DNA of 64,000 bases, taken from contig NZ_JAUSXK010000001.1 of the NCBI RefSeq assembly GCF_030815955.1, positions 1,116,001 through 1,180,000 on the forward strand. Direction: 5' to 3'. Source of the stretch: Microbacterium murale. GTDB taxonomy: Bacteria > Actinomycetota > Actinomycetes > Actinomycetales > Microbacteriaceae. Below, piece after piece: positions 1 to 8,110 of the stretch. The first letter of the stretch is position 1, and each line of letters begins with the position of its first letter. The translations under genes were made by a program, and so were the position numbers. Under the pieces are notes generated by a model that was given only the letters and a program-made list of their open reading frames with translations, searched no databases and was not told the origin of the DNA.

Positions 1-1
1 G

Positions 2-1246
2 GTGCTCGGCCACCGTCTCAACCCGACCTACTCGATAGAGAAGGTCATGTGGGTGCGCGACAACGAACCCGACGTGTGGTCGCGCGTGCGCCGCTTCTGC
101 ATCGCCAAGGACTACATCGTCCTCGGTCTCACCGGGCGCCTGGCGACCGATCGCTCCGACGCCTCCGGCACGAACGCCTACGACCAGCAGACCGGCGAGT
201 GGTCCGATGAGGTGCTCGCAGCGTCCCGCCTCGATCGATCGCTGTTCCCGGAGATCCTCGATTCGACGGCGGTCGCGGGCTCGCTGACGGATGCCGCGGC
301 ATCTGCCCTGGGATTGCACACCGGCGTGCGCGTGGTGATGGGCGGCGGCGACGGTCCGATGGCCGCCGTCGGATCAGGCATCGTCGCACCGGAGGACGGC
401 GCGTACGTGTGCCTCGGCACCTCCGCGTGGATCTCCTTCGCCTCGAACGCTCCCCTGCTCGACAAGGGGATGCGCACCTTCACCTTCGACAACGTCGTGC
501 CGAACAGCTACGTGCCCACCGCGACGATGCAGGCCGGCGGCGCCTCGATCCAGTGGATCAGCGAAGCGCTCTCCCCCGACCCTCGGCATCCCGACACGGC
601 CCGACTCACCACTGAGGCCGGCGGTGACCTCGATGCCGAGGACCTCTACTTCCTGCCCTATCTGCTCGGTGAACGCTCGCCCATGTGGGACCCGAACGCC
701 CGTGGCGCCTTCGTCGGCATCGGCCGCCATCACACCCGCCAGCATCTGATGCGCGCGGTGCTGGAGAGCCTCGGCTACAGCCTGCTCAGCAGCATCCACG
801 CCTTCCGCGAGTCTGGTGCGGCGATCGACCGGATCGACGCCGTGGGTGGCGGCGCGCAGAGCGATGCACTGCTGCAGATCCTCGCCGATGTGTGGGGCAT
901 GCCGGTACGGCGGCGCACCATAGTCGAAGAGGCGAACAGCCTCGGTGCGGCCGTCACCGGTGCGGTCGGGCTCGGCCTGGCCGAGTTCTCCGCAGCGCGC
1001 GACCTGAGCGAGGTGACGGCGGAGTTCACCCCGGATGCCGATCGCCACAGCGTGCACGCGGCGCGGCACGCGCGCTTCACCGGCGCCTACGACGCCCTGG
1101 CCCCCTGGTTCGCGGCAGGGCCTGCACAGTCCGGGGGCCGTTCGGACACAGGTCGGACCCTTTCGCCGAATACGTCCGACAACCGTGCAAACGGCCCCCA
1201 GAGTGTCGCCGCGACGGATGGCGCTGACCCGAGCGATGCCGGCTGA
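2..1246 (+). CDS. FGGY-family carbohydrate kinase (xylulokinase-like), 5' end cut by window edge
   Basis: C-terminal part of an FGGY sugar kinase that would phosphorylate a ketose, polyol or sugar acid with ATP. Up to 414 codons are present where the family has about 500, so the N-terminal nucleotide-binding lobe is partly outside the window and the first GTG is probably internal. Visible family signatures are a GGGDG-P turn, the GTSAW strand, GGGAQS near residue 280 and an EANSLGAAV helix. The normal FGGY end is near 'YDALAPWF'. About 40 further codons are low complexity and coincide with an inverted repeat. The stop overlaps the next start (TGATG), so translation is coupled to the dehydrogenase. 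Substrate is not determinable from sequence. Confidence 0.85.
   Translation: MLGHRLNPTYSIEKVMWVRDNEPDVWSRVRRFCIAKDYIVLGLTGRLATDRSDASGTNAYDQQTGEWSDEVLAASRLDRSLFPEILDSTAVAGSLTDAAASALGLHTGVRVVMGGGDGPMAAVGSGIVAPEDGAYVCLGTSAWISFASNAPLLDKGMRTFTFDNVVPNSYVPTATMQAGGASIQWISEALSPDPRHPDTARLTTEAGGDLDAEDLYFLPYLLGERSPMWDPNARGAFVGIGRHHTRQHLMRAVLESLGYSLLSSIHAFRESGAAIDRIDAVGGGAQSDALLQILADVWGMPVRRRTIVEEANSLGAAVTGAVGLGLAEFSAARDLSEVTAEFTPDADRHSVHAARHARFTGAYDALAPWFAAGPAQSGGRSDTGRTLSPNTSDNRANGPQSVAATDGADPSDAG
1133..1199. repeat. Inverted-repeat element inside the 3' tail of the kinase gene
   Basis: A 10-bp perfect inverted repeat (GGGGGCCGTT at 1133-1142, AACGGCCCCC at 1190-1199) encloses smaller copies of TCGGAC/GTCCGA (1142-1147, 1153-1158 and 1174-1179). 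It resembles the palindromic elements found in gene-end spacers elsewhere in the window, but here it is read through by the kinase frame. Its role is inferred only; it could act as a terminator-like or RNA-stabilising hairpin. Confidence 0.6.
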
Positions 1247-2196
1247 TGGGCATCATCCTCGCCACCAGCCGCTCCTTCTCGGACGGCGACCTCGATCTCA
1301 TCGCACGCGCGGCGGAGGCAGGGCACCGGATCGTCCGCGGCCCTGCGCACCACGACCTGCTGGAGCTTGCCCCTCTGCTCGCGAGGGCGGATGCCTGGAT
1401 CGCAGGCACCGGCCCGGTCAACGTCGCCCACCTCGCCGCCGCTCCGAACCTCAAGGTGCTCGCCCGATACGGCGTCGGCACCGAGGCTGTGGACCTCGAA
1501 GCTGCCGAGGCCCGCGGCATCCAGGTCACGAACACGCCTGGGGCCAATGCCGATGCTGTCGCCGACCATGCCATCGGCCTCATGCTCGCCGCACTCCGCT
1601 TCATCCCCGACGGCGACCGCCGCGTGCGCCAGGGCGACTGGGGTGTGCGCCGCGGACGCGAACTCGGAGCGGCGACGGTCGGGATCGTGGGCTTCGGCCG
1701 GATCGGACAGGGCGTCGCGAAGCGCCTTGGCGGTTTCGGCCCGCGCGTCATCGCCGCCGACCCGTTCCTCGCCGAGCACCGCATCCGCGATCTCGGTGCC
1801 GCGCCGGTCGAGCTCGACGAGCTGTTCGCATCCGCCGACGTCATCACCCTGCATGCACCGGGCGGGCAGCGGATCGTCGATGCGGCTCGGCTCGACAGCA
1901 TCGGGCCCGGCACGATCATCGTCAACACCGCCCGCCCCGATCTCGTGGACGAAGCCGCCGTCGCGAAGGCGCTCGCGGACGGACGCCTCTCGGGCTACGC
2001 GGCCGACACACTCGACGGCGACACCGCGGCATCCGCCAGCCCGCTGCTCGCCGACGATCTCGCCGACCGCGTGATCGTGACTCCGCACCTGGGCGCGCAG
2101 ACCACCCAGGCTGTCGACAACATGGGTTCGATGTCGCTCGACGACGTACTCGCGATCCTCGCCGGGCGGTATCCGGTCCACCCCGTCACACGCTGA
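1246..2196 (+). CDS. D-isomer-specific 2-hydroxyacid dehydrogenase family protein
   Basis: 316 aa, the usual length for NAD(P)-dependent D-2-hydroxyacid dehydrogenases of the phosphoglycerate-dehydrogenase type, which interconvert 2-hydroxy and 2-keto acids. The Rossmann motif GFGRIG lies at 149-154. Catalytic Arg230 (NTAR) and His281 (TPHLG) are present, but the position normally Glu is Asp257. The ATG overlaps the kinase stop by one base. Together with the kinase, the SDH-like protein and the lactonase-like hydrolase it suggests oxidation of a sugar-acid or phosphosugar intermediate. The exact substrate is unknown. Confidence 0.85.
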   Translation: MGIILATSRSFSDGDLDLIARAAEAGHRIVRGPAHHDLLELAPLLARADAWIAGTGPVNVAHLAAAPNLKVLARYGVGTEAVDLEAAEARGIQVTNTPGANADAVADHAIGLMLAALRFIPDGDRRVRQGDWGVRRGRELGAATVGIVGFGRIGQGVAKRLGGFGPRVIAADPFLAEHRIRDLGAAPVELDELFASADVITLHAPGGQRIVDAARLDSIGPGTIIVNTARPDLVDEAAVAKALADGRLSGYAADTLDGDTAASASPLLADDLADRVIVTPHLGAQTTQAVDNMGSMSLDDVLAILAGRYPVHPVTR

Positions 2197-2206
2197 AAGG
2201 CCTCGC

Positions 2207-3136
2207 ATGACCGCACCTTCCTCCGACTACATGGGCTTCGTCGGCGTCACCACCGGCTCGTCGTCGATCATGCAGGTCTTCCCGCGCTGGGCGGACATCC
2301 TCGGCCTGCCGACGCGCACTCTCGTCGGACACGATCTGCCGATGGATGCCACGCCCGAGCAGTACCTCGCCCTCGTCGAGCAGATCCGCGACGACCCGCA
2401 TCACCGCGGCGCCCTGGTCACGACGCACAAGATGAACCTGTACGCCGCGGCATCCCGCCTCTTCGACGAGCTCGACCCGTTCGCGGTCTCGTGCTCGGAG
2501 ATCTCCAGCATCGCCAAGCGCGACTCGCGACTGTCGGGCAGGGCGAAGGATCCGATCACGGTCGACCTGGCGCTGAGCGACTTCCTGCCCGCCGACCACT
2601 TCACCTCGACGGGCGCCGAAGTCGTCATCCTCGGCGCCGGCGGCTCCGGCACCGCGCTGAGCTGGGCCCTTTCCGAGCGGGCGGATGCTCCGTCGCGCGT
2701 GGTCGTGACGGCGCGCGACGACGAGAAGCTCGAACACCTGCGCGAGGTGCATCTCCAGCACGGAACCCGCGACGGGCTCATCTCCTACGTGCGCACGGAT
2801 GCTCCGGAAGACGCCGCCGCGATCGTCACGGCTGCGCCATCAGGATCGCTGATCGTCAACGCCACGGGACTCGGCAAGGACAGGCCGGGCTCTCCCCTGC
2901 CGGATGACGTCGTCTTCCCCGAAGGCGCATATGTCTGGGAGTTCAACTACCGGGGCTCGCTGGAGTTCCTGCACCAGGCGCGCGCGCAGGAGAGCTCGCG
3001 GGGCCCGCAGGTGATCGATGGGTGGCGATACTTCATCCACGGATGGTCTCAGGTCATCGCCGACGTGTTCGAACTCGAGCTGACATCCGAGGTCGTCGAA
3101 CAGCTCGCCGAGGCCGCCGAATTCGCGCGACGATGA
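2207..3136 (+). CDS. Shikimate dehydrogenase-like oxidoreductase
   Basis: 309 aa protein with the two-domain shikimate/quinate dehydrogenase layout. An N-terminal substrate domain carries the catalytic-type lysine in VTTHK (Lys75). A C-terminal Rossmann domain has GAGGSG (143-148), and NATGLGK follows. The N-terminus is unlike housekeeping AroE, and its place between a sugar-acid dehydrogenase and a lactonase-type hydrolase suggests a catabolic dehydrogenase for a cyclic polyol or sugar derivative rather than aromatic biosynthesis; that is inference. An AAAGG-type ribosome-binding site precedes the ATG, and the end overlaps the next gene by four bases (ATGA). Confidence 0.8.
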   Translation: MTAPSSDYMGFVGVTTGSSSIMQVFPRWADILGLPTRTLVGHDLPMDATPEQYLALVEQIRDDPHHRGALVTTHKMNLYAAASRLFDELDPFAVSCSEISSIAKRDSRLSGRAKDPITVDLALSDFLPADHFTSTGAEVVILGAGGSGTALSWALSERADAPSRVVVTARDDEKLEHLREVHLQHGTRDGLISYVRTDAPEDAAAIVTAAPSGSLIVNATGLGKDRPGSPLPDDVVFPEGAYVWEFNYRGSLEFLHQARAQESSRGPQVIDGWRYFIHGWSQVIADVFELELTSEVVEQLAEAAEFARR

Positions 3137-4119
3137 GTGCTGCAGCGTTGACTCAACGCGCCGTCCGCACCGTCCTCGGCGACATCGACCCGGCGCAGCT
3201 CGGGGCGACGAACTACCACGAGCACCTTTTCCAGGTGACTCCGCTGCTGTCGGGCGATGAGCTCGACGACGAAGCCGCGTCCGGCGCGGAGGCCGCTCTG
3301 CTGCAGGGCAGCGGGTTCGCCGCCATGGTGGATGCCACGCCCTTCGGTCTCGGTCGCGACCCCGAGGCCCTTGCGCGCATCAGCGCTTCTGCCGGACTGC
3401 ACGTCATCGCCACGACCGGGCGGCACCGCGAGGCGCACTACGGCGACGAGCATCCGACGCAGGTCTGGACCGCCGAGCAGCTCGCAGAACTCTTCATCGC
3501 CGACGTCACCATTGGAATGGCCGCAGACGACGCCGAGATCTTCGAGAGCCCTGATGTGCGGACCGCGCGCACTGCGACCGGATCCCCCGTGCGCGCCGGG
3601 CTGCTCAAGGGCGGCATCGACTACTGGCGGATCAGCCCGTTCGAACGGACGACGCTCGAGGCACTGGCCGCGGCGCACCGCGCCACCCACGCACCGCTCA
3701 TGGTGCACCTGGAGTTCTGCACGGCGGCGCACGAAGTACTCGACCTGCTCGTGGCCGACGGCGTGGCATCCGATCGCGTCGTACTCGCGCACGCCGACCG
3801 GGATCCGGATGCCGGTCTGCACGCCTCCCTCGCTGAACGCGGCGCGTATCTCGGCTATGACGGATTCGCCCGCCCCCGCACGCGCAGCGACGCCGAGCTG
3901 CTGGCGCTGACCGCCGCAGTCGTCGAACAGGGCAGCGGCGATCGCATCCTGCTCGGCGGAGACGTCGCCCGCCGCACCCGCTACGTCTCCTACGGTGGCA
4001 TGCCTGGCCTCGCCTACCTCGGCGAGCGGTACATCCCGCGGCTGCGGTCGCTCGTCGGCGACGAGGTCGTGGACCGGATGCTGGTCGCCAATCCGGCCCG
4101 GTTGCTCACCCTGGCATGA
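3133..4119 (+). CDS. Phosphotriesterase-family metal-dependent hydrolase (lactonase-like)
   Basis: 328 aa amidohydrolase-superfamily protein of the phosphotriesterase (PHP/PTE) branch. The binuclear metal ligands are visible: HEH at 29-31, the candidate carboxylated Lys159 in GLLKGG, His192 (MVHLEF), His220 (LAHAD) and Asp277 (LGGDV). Characterised relatives hydrolyse sugar lactones or phospho-lactones rather than phosphotriesters. With an FGGY kinase and two dehydrogenases upstream, a phosphorylated or free sugar-lactone substrate is the most economical guess. I chose the ATG that overlaps the preceding stop by four bases; longer upstream starts lie wholly inside the previous gene. Confidence 0.85.
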   Translation: MSAAALTQRAVRTVLGDIDPAQLGATNYHEHLFQVTPLLSGDELDDEAASGAEAALLQGSGFAAMVDATPFGLGRDPEALARISASAGLHVIATTGRHREAHYGDEHPTQVWTAEQLAELFIADVTIGMAADDAEIFESPDVRTARTATGSPVRAGLLKGGIDYWRISPFERTTLEALAAAHRATHAPLMVHLEFCTAAHEVLDLLVADGVASDRVVLAHADRDPDAGLHASLAERGAYLGYDGFARPRTRSDAELLALTAAVVEQGSGDRILLGGDVARRTRYVSYGGMPGLAYLGERYIPRLRSLVGDEVVDRMLVANPARLLTLA

Positions 4120-4144
4120 CTCCGAGGGCGCTGCGCCGCACACT

Positions 4145-4222
4145 TGCAGGGTGAATGCACGGATGCAGGGCGAAACGCCGTGGTCTGCCCCTGCATACGT
4201 ACGATCACCCTGCATCCGTGCA
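4145..4222. repeat. Nested inverted repeat between convergent genes
   Basis: Two forward copies of TGCAGGG (4145-4151, 4164-4170) are followed by two reverse copies CCCTGCA (4189-4195, 4208-4214). The outer arms make a 15-bp perfect inverted repeat (4156-4170 with 4208-4222), and TGCAGGGTGA at 4145-4154 pairs perfectly with 4205-4214. The copies can therefore pair in alternative ways. It lies between the ends of two convergent transcription units. Confidence 0.7.
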
Positions 4223-4249
4223 CCGGATGCGTCTGCCGGAACATGGAAA

Positions 4250-4277
4250 CGGCCCCTCGCCCGAAGACGAGGGGCCG
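4250..4277. terminator. Hairpin terminator between convergent genes
   Basis: Perfect 10-bp stem CGGCCCCTCG (4250-4259) and CGAGGGGCCG (4268-4277) with an 8-base loop, 16 bases past the stop of the minus-strand binding-protein gene. No long T-run follows, as is usual in high-GC actinobacteria, so termination is inferred from position and stem strength. Confidence 0.65.
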
Positions 4278-4293
4278 AAGCCGACCGATCAGA

Positions 4294-5295
4294 TCACTCG
4301 TAGAGGACCGCGGCGATGTCCGGGTCTTCCATGTTCGTGGCGTCGTACCAGTACGAGCCGGTGTCGTAGAACTCCTCGACGGCGTCGCCGTTGGCTGCGT
4401 CGTACGCGGCCTGGACGACCTGCTCGCCGATGCCGATCGGGTCCTGTGTGATGGCGCCGGCCATGGTGCCGTTCTTGATGGCTTCGAGCTGTGCCGAACC
4501 GGAATCGAATCCGACGATGGTGAGCTTGCCCTTCTCGAGGCCGAGCTCGCCGACGGCGTTCACGACGCCGATGGCCGAGCCCTCGTTCGTGCCGTAGATG
4601 CCCTTAAGGTCGGGGTACGCCGCGATCATGGCCTTGGCGATGTCAGCCGACTTCAGGTGGTCGCCGTCGCCGTACTGGATGTCGACGATCTCGATGTTCG
4701 GGTAGTCCGCCTCGATCTTCTCGACGAAACCGTCGCGGCGCTCTACACCGGTCGAGTTGATCTGCGAGTGGCCGACGATGGCGACTTCGCCCTCGCCGCC
4801 GATCAGCTCCGCCATGTGCTCTGCGGCCAGGGCTCCGGCGACCTTGCCGTCGGTCGCGGAGAGGCTCAGGCCCACGTCGCCGTTGCACGGGGCGTCGAAG
4901 TAGACGACAGGGATGTCCTTCGACTTCGCCTGCTCGAGCGGGGCGACGCACGCCTCGGGGTCGAGCGCGGCGTAGGCGATGGCATCCGGGTTCTTGTCGA
5001 TCGCCGTGGTCAGCATCTCGAGCTGCTGGGCGATCTCGGTCTCGGCGGCGGGACCTTCGAAGGTGATCTTGACGCCGAGCTCTTCTGCCTTCTGCTCCGC
5101 ACCCTTCTTCACTGCCTGCCAGAACTGATGCTGGAAACCCTTCGAGACGAGAGCGATGTACATCTCGCCGTCGTTACTGCCGCCGCCGTCGGTGCCGCCC
5201 TCTTCGATGATGTCGCCGCCGCCTGCGCAGCCCGCCATCACGAGTGCGGATGCGGCCATGAGTGCCGCGAATGCGGTCTTCTTGCCAAATCGCAT
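4294..5295 (-). CDS. Sugar ABC transporter substrate-binding lipoprotein (RbsB-like)
   Basis: 333 aa. An N-terminal lipoprotein signal peptide ends in VMAGC (Cys23), followed by a Gly/Asp/Ser-rich linker and a periplasmic-binding-protein type I fold (VSKGFQHQFWQAVKKG, the hinge region near IVGHSQINST, VGFDSGSAQ). It would be tethered outside the membrane and deliver a monosaccharide to the permease encoded upstream. It is the last gene of an ATPase-permease-binding protein operon read on this strand and lies close to the L-fucose genes, so fucose or a related pentose/deoxyhexose is plausible, but the ligand cannot be read from sequence. Confidence 0.92.
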   Translation of the reverse strand: MRFGKKTAFAALMAASALVMAGCAGGGDIIEEGGTDGGGSNDGEMYIALVSKGFQHQFWQAVKKGAEQKAEELGVKITFEGPAAETEIAQQLEMLTTAIDKNPDAIAYAALDPEACVAPLEQAKSKDIPVVYFDAPCNGDVGLSLSATDGKVAGALAAEHMAELIGGEGEVAIVGHSQINSTGVERRDGFVEKIEADYPNIEIVDIQYGDGDHLKSADIAKAMIAAYPDLKGIYGTNEGSAIGVVNAVGELGLEKGKLTIVGFDSGSAQLEAIKNGTMAGAITQDPIGIGEQVVQAAYDAANGDAVEEFYDTGSYWYDATNMEDPDIAAVLYE

Positions 5296-5380
5296 GGAAA
5301 CTCCATTGTTCGGTGATCACTGATTTGTTCTGTGGATGCCGGCCTGTCGGTCGGCGCTGTGGTGGATCGGGAAGGAAGGA

Positions 5381-6412
5381 TCAGGTTCGCTGGCGGTTGC
5401 GCAGCGAGTCGAGGAAGACCGCCAGCAGCACGACGACGCCGACGACGATGTTGCGCCACTCGGTCTGGATCGACAGGATGCTGAGACCGTTGACGAGCAC
5501 GCTCATGATGAGAGCACCGATCACCGTGCCGATGATCGAGCCGCGACCGCCGAGCAGCGAGGTGCCGCCGATGATCACGGCGGCGATCGCCTGCAGTTCG
5601 TATCCGGTGCCGATCTGAGGCTGCGCCGAGTCGAGACGTGACGCGATGACCACTCCGGCGATCCCGGTGAAAGCCCCGGCGAACATGTAGACGAAGATCG
5701 TCCAGCGACGGGTGTTCACACCCGACAGCCGGGTGGCCTCCTCGTTCGAGCCGATCGCGAACGTGTACCGGCCGAGCAGCGTCTTCGACAGCACCAGGAA
5801 CGCGATGATCGCGAGCACGGCGGTGATCAGAACGGCGTTCGGGATTCCGGGGATGATCGCCCCGAGCGCGATCCGTTTGAAGTCAGGTGCGGACGTCGAG
5901 AAGTAGATCGGGGCGACACCGGAGATAACCAGGGCGAGACCGCCGGCGATCATCATCATCGCGAGCGTGGCGATGAACGGGGGCAACCGCAGGAACGTCA
6001 CGTTGACGCCATTGACCAACCCCATCAGCACACCGGTGGCGATGCCGCCGATCACACCGACCCAGACCGGCAGACCCATGTTCGTGATGAACACACCCGT
6101 CATCACAGAGCACAGCGCCATACCGGTTCCCAGTGACAGGTCGATGCCGCCCGTGATGATGACGAACGTCGTGCCGAGGGCGAGGATGCCGATGACCGCC
6201 GTCGACAGCAGCACGGAGGCGATGTTGCTGAACGTGAAGAAGTTCGGACTCGCGAGCGAGAAGAAGATCAGCAGCACGACCAGGGTGCCGAAGGCCAGGG
6301 ACTGCTGCACCTGCCGCTTGAGGAACGCACGCGTGTCGCGCTTGTCCGTGTTCTCGTTCACTGCCTGCTGGATGACGGTCGTCGTCGATCCGGACTGTTC
6401 TGGGGTGCTCAT
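5381..6412 (-). CDS. Sugar ABC transporter permease (RbsC-like)
   Basis: 343 aa hydrophobic protein of the BPD_transp_2 (RbsC/AraH/XylH) family with about eight to ten membrane segments. The family signatures GGIDLSLG and GGTSLLGGRGS are present. A hydrophilic cytoplasmic N-terminus of about 35 residues precedes the first segment. The start codon overlaps the stop of the ATPase gene (ATGA), so the two are translationally coupled. It forms the membrane channel of the CUT2-type importer with the neighbouring ATPase and binding lipoprotein. Confidence 0.93.
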   Translation of the reverse strand: MSTPEQSGSTTTVIQQAVNENTDKRDTRAFLKRQVQQSLAFGTLVVLLIFFSLASPNFFTFSNIASVLLSTAVIGILALGTTFVIITGGIDLSLGTGMALCSVMTGVFITNMGLPVWVGVIGGIATGVLMGLVNGVNVTFLRLPPFIATLAMMMIAGGLALVISGVAPIYFSTSAPDFKRIALGAIIPGIPNAVLITAVLAIIAFLVLSKTLLGRYTFAIGSNEEATRLSGVNTRRWTIFVYMFAGAFTGIAGVVIASRLDSAQPQIGTGYELQAIAAVIIGGTSLLGGRGSIIGTVIGALIMSVLVNGLSILSIQTEWRNIVVGVVVLLAVFLDSLRNRQRT

Positions 6413-7914
6413 CAGTCTTCCTCCCCATGGGCTGCGAGTTGCATGATCTTCTCCTGGCTGGCTTCTTCGTTGCGGAGCGTTCCGGTGATCCGGCCGTTCG
6501 CGAACACGGCGATGCGATTCGCGACGCGGAGGATCTCCGGGAGCTCCGATGAGATGACGATGATCGACTTCCCGGCATCCGCCAGCTGCTGCATGAGCCG
6601 GTAGATCTCTTCCTTCGCGCCGACGTCGATGCCGCGGGTCGGCTCGTCGAAGATGAGGATCTCACAGTCGCGCATGAGCCATTTGGCGATGACGACCTTC
6701 TGCTGATTCCCACCCGAGAGCAGCTTGACGACCTGATTGACCGACGGGGTCTTCACCCGCAACTGCTGCACGTACTCCTTCGTGCGCTGCTTCGCCTTGC
6801 TGTCGCCCATCCATCCGATGCCATTGGCGTACGAGTCGAGCGAGGCCAGGACGGTGTTGAAAGTGACGCTCTGCTCGAGCATGAGACCGAGGCGCTTGCG
6901 GTCTTCCGAGAGGTAGCCGACGCCGAGGCACACGGCGTCGGCGGGCTGGTTGATCCTGGCGGCGCGGCCATCGACCTGGATGGCTCCACCGTCCCGCGGG
7001 TCGGCACCGATGATGGCGCGGGCTGTCTCGGTGCGCCCCGCGCCCATGAGCCCCGCGAACCCGAGGATCTCACCCTTGTGGAGCTGGAAGGTGACGTCCT
7101 TCAGCAGCGACTTCGTCGTGAGGCCCTGCACGTCGAGCACGACGGGATCACTGAGATGCTCACGTGCCTTCGGACGGGTTCCCTCGTCGATCACGCGTCC
7201 GACCATCATCTCGATGATCTTCGGGACGCTGATCTCACTCTTCTCCAGTGATCCGATGTATCGCCCGTCTCGCAGCACTGAGACACGGTCGGCGAGACGA
7301 CGCAGTTCATCCATGCGGTGGGAGATGTAGACGATCCCGGTGCCGCTGGCTCTCAGTTGTTCGATGAGGACGAACAGCGTCTCCACCTCGCTGTCGGTGA
7401 GGGCGGAGGTCGGCTCATCCATGATGAGCACCTTCGCGTTGAACGAGAGCGCCTTGGCGATCTCGACCATCTGCTGCTCGGCGACGGTCAGCTCACCGAC
7501 CAGCTGGCGCGGATTGAGGTCGATGCCCAATCGGCTCAGCAGCTCGGCGGTCTGCTTGTTGAGCCTGCGCTCCGACAGCAGGAGCGCAGACGTGGGCTCG
7601 CGGCCGATGTAGATGTTCTGCGCAACGGTGAGGTCGGGCATCAGGTTGAGTTCCTGATGGATGATCGTGATGCCGAGATGCTGCGCCTGCAGAGGGCTGG
7701 TGAGTTCGACTTCCTGACCTTCGAAGGTGATCGTGCCCTCGTCACGCGCGTAGATCCCAGACAGGATCTTCATGAGCGTCGATTTGCCCGCACCGTTCTC
7801 ACCCACGAGAACGAGCACCTCGCCGGCGTGCACTTCGAGGTGCACATCCTGAAGGGCCTGAACCCCGGGGAAGCCTTTGCTGATTCCTTCGACCCTGAGG
7901 ATGGGATCACTCAT
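6412..7914 (-). CDS. Sugar ABC transporter ATP-binding protein with two nucleotide-binding domains (RbsA-like)
   Basis: 500 aa, the usual CUT2 size. The first domain has Walker A GENGAGKS, signature LTVAEQQ and Walker B MDEPTSAL. The second has a degenerate Walker A (GLMGAGRT), a canonical LSGGNQQ signature and FDEPTRGID; this asymmetry is normal for RbsA/AraG/MglA proteins. The chosen ATG follows a CAGGTGAG ribosome-binding site; a longer reading frame upstream would begin inside the control region and lacks homology. First gene of the operon, divergent from the isomerase gene, with palindromes in the shared promoter region. Confidence 0.93.
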   Translation of the reverse strand: MSDPILRVEGISKGFPGVQALQDVHLEVHAGEVLVLVGENGAGKSTLMKILSGIYARDEGTITFEGQEVELTSPLQAQHLGITIIHQELNLMPDLTVAQNIYIGREPTSALLLSERRLNKQTAELLSRLGIDLNPRQLVGELTVAEQQMVEIAKALSFNAKVLIMDEPTSALTDSEVETLFVLIEQLRASGTGIVYISHRMDELRRLADRVSVLRDGRYIGSLEKSEISVPKIIEMMVGRVIDEGTRPKAREHLSDPVVLDVQGLTTKSLLKDVTFQLHKGEILGFAGLMGAGRTETARAIIGADPRDGGAIQVDGRAARINQPADAVCLGVGYLSEDRKRLGLMLEQSVTFNTVLASLDSYANGIGWMGDSKAKQRTKEYVQQLRVKTPSVNQVVKLLSGGNQQKVVIAKWLMRDCEILIFDEPTRGIDVGAKEEIYRLMQQLADAGKSIIVISSELPEILRVANRIAVFANGRITGTLRNEEASQEKIMQLAAHGEED

Positions 7915-7953
7915 GTACTCACCTGCTTCCTTGAAGGTCGTGTACCGATTCCG

Positions 7954-7974
7954 TTCGAATGGAAACCATTCAAA
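7954..7974. promoter_or_regulatory. Candidate LacI-type operator upstream of the sugar ABC operon
   Basis: Palindrome with arms GAATGG (7957-7962) and CCATTC (7966-7971) around AAA. It extends to nine-base arms with one mismatch and lies 40 bases before the ATPase start. Symmetric A-T-rich centres of this kind are typical of LacI-family operators. No LacI gene is present in the window, so the regulator would be elsewhere. Confidence 0.4.
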
Positions 7975-8011
7975 CATCGGGTCAATTCTGTACCAGCGTG
8001 ATCTCTGATGC

Positions 8012-8070
8012 AAGTTGTATCTAAATGTACCTACTGGAGTCCTGCCATGCTAGACCTGTAATAACAACTT
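8012..8070. promoter_or_regulatory. Inverted AAGTTGT sites in the divergent control region
   Basis: AAGTTGTAT at 8012-8020 and its inverse ATAACAACTT at 8061-8070 flank the centre of the region between the ABC operon and the isomerase gene. The same AAGTTGT core occurs at 22190-22196 and 22253-22259, upstream of a FadR-type regulator and an aminotransferase gene. A shared regulator is possible but unproven. Confidence 0.35.
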
Positions 8071-8110
8071 TGTCACGGATGCGCACGAACGCGCAGAGAG
8101 AAGGACGCAC

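Noticed and set aside
2207..3136. Shikimate-dehydrogenase-like gene considered as aroE of the aromatic pathway
   Set aside because: The substrate-domain sequence differs from housekeeping AroE and the gene is embedded in a sugar-catabolic operon.
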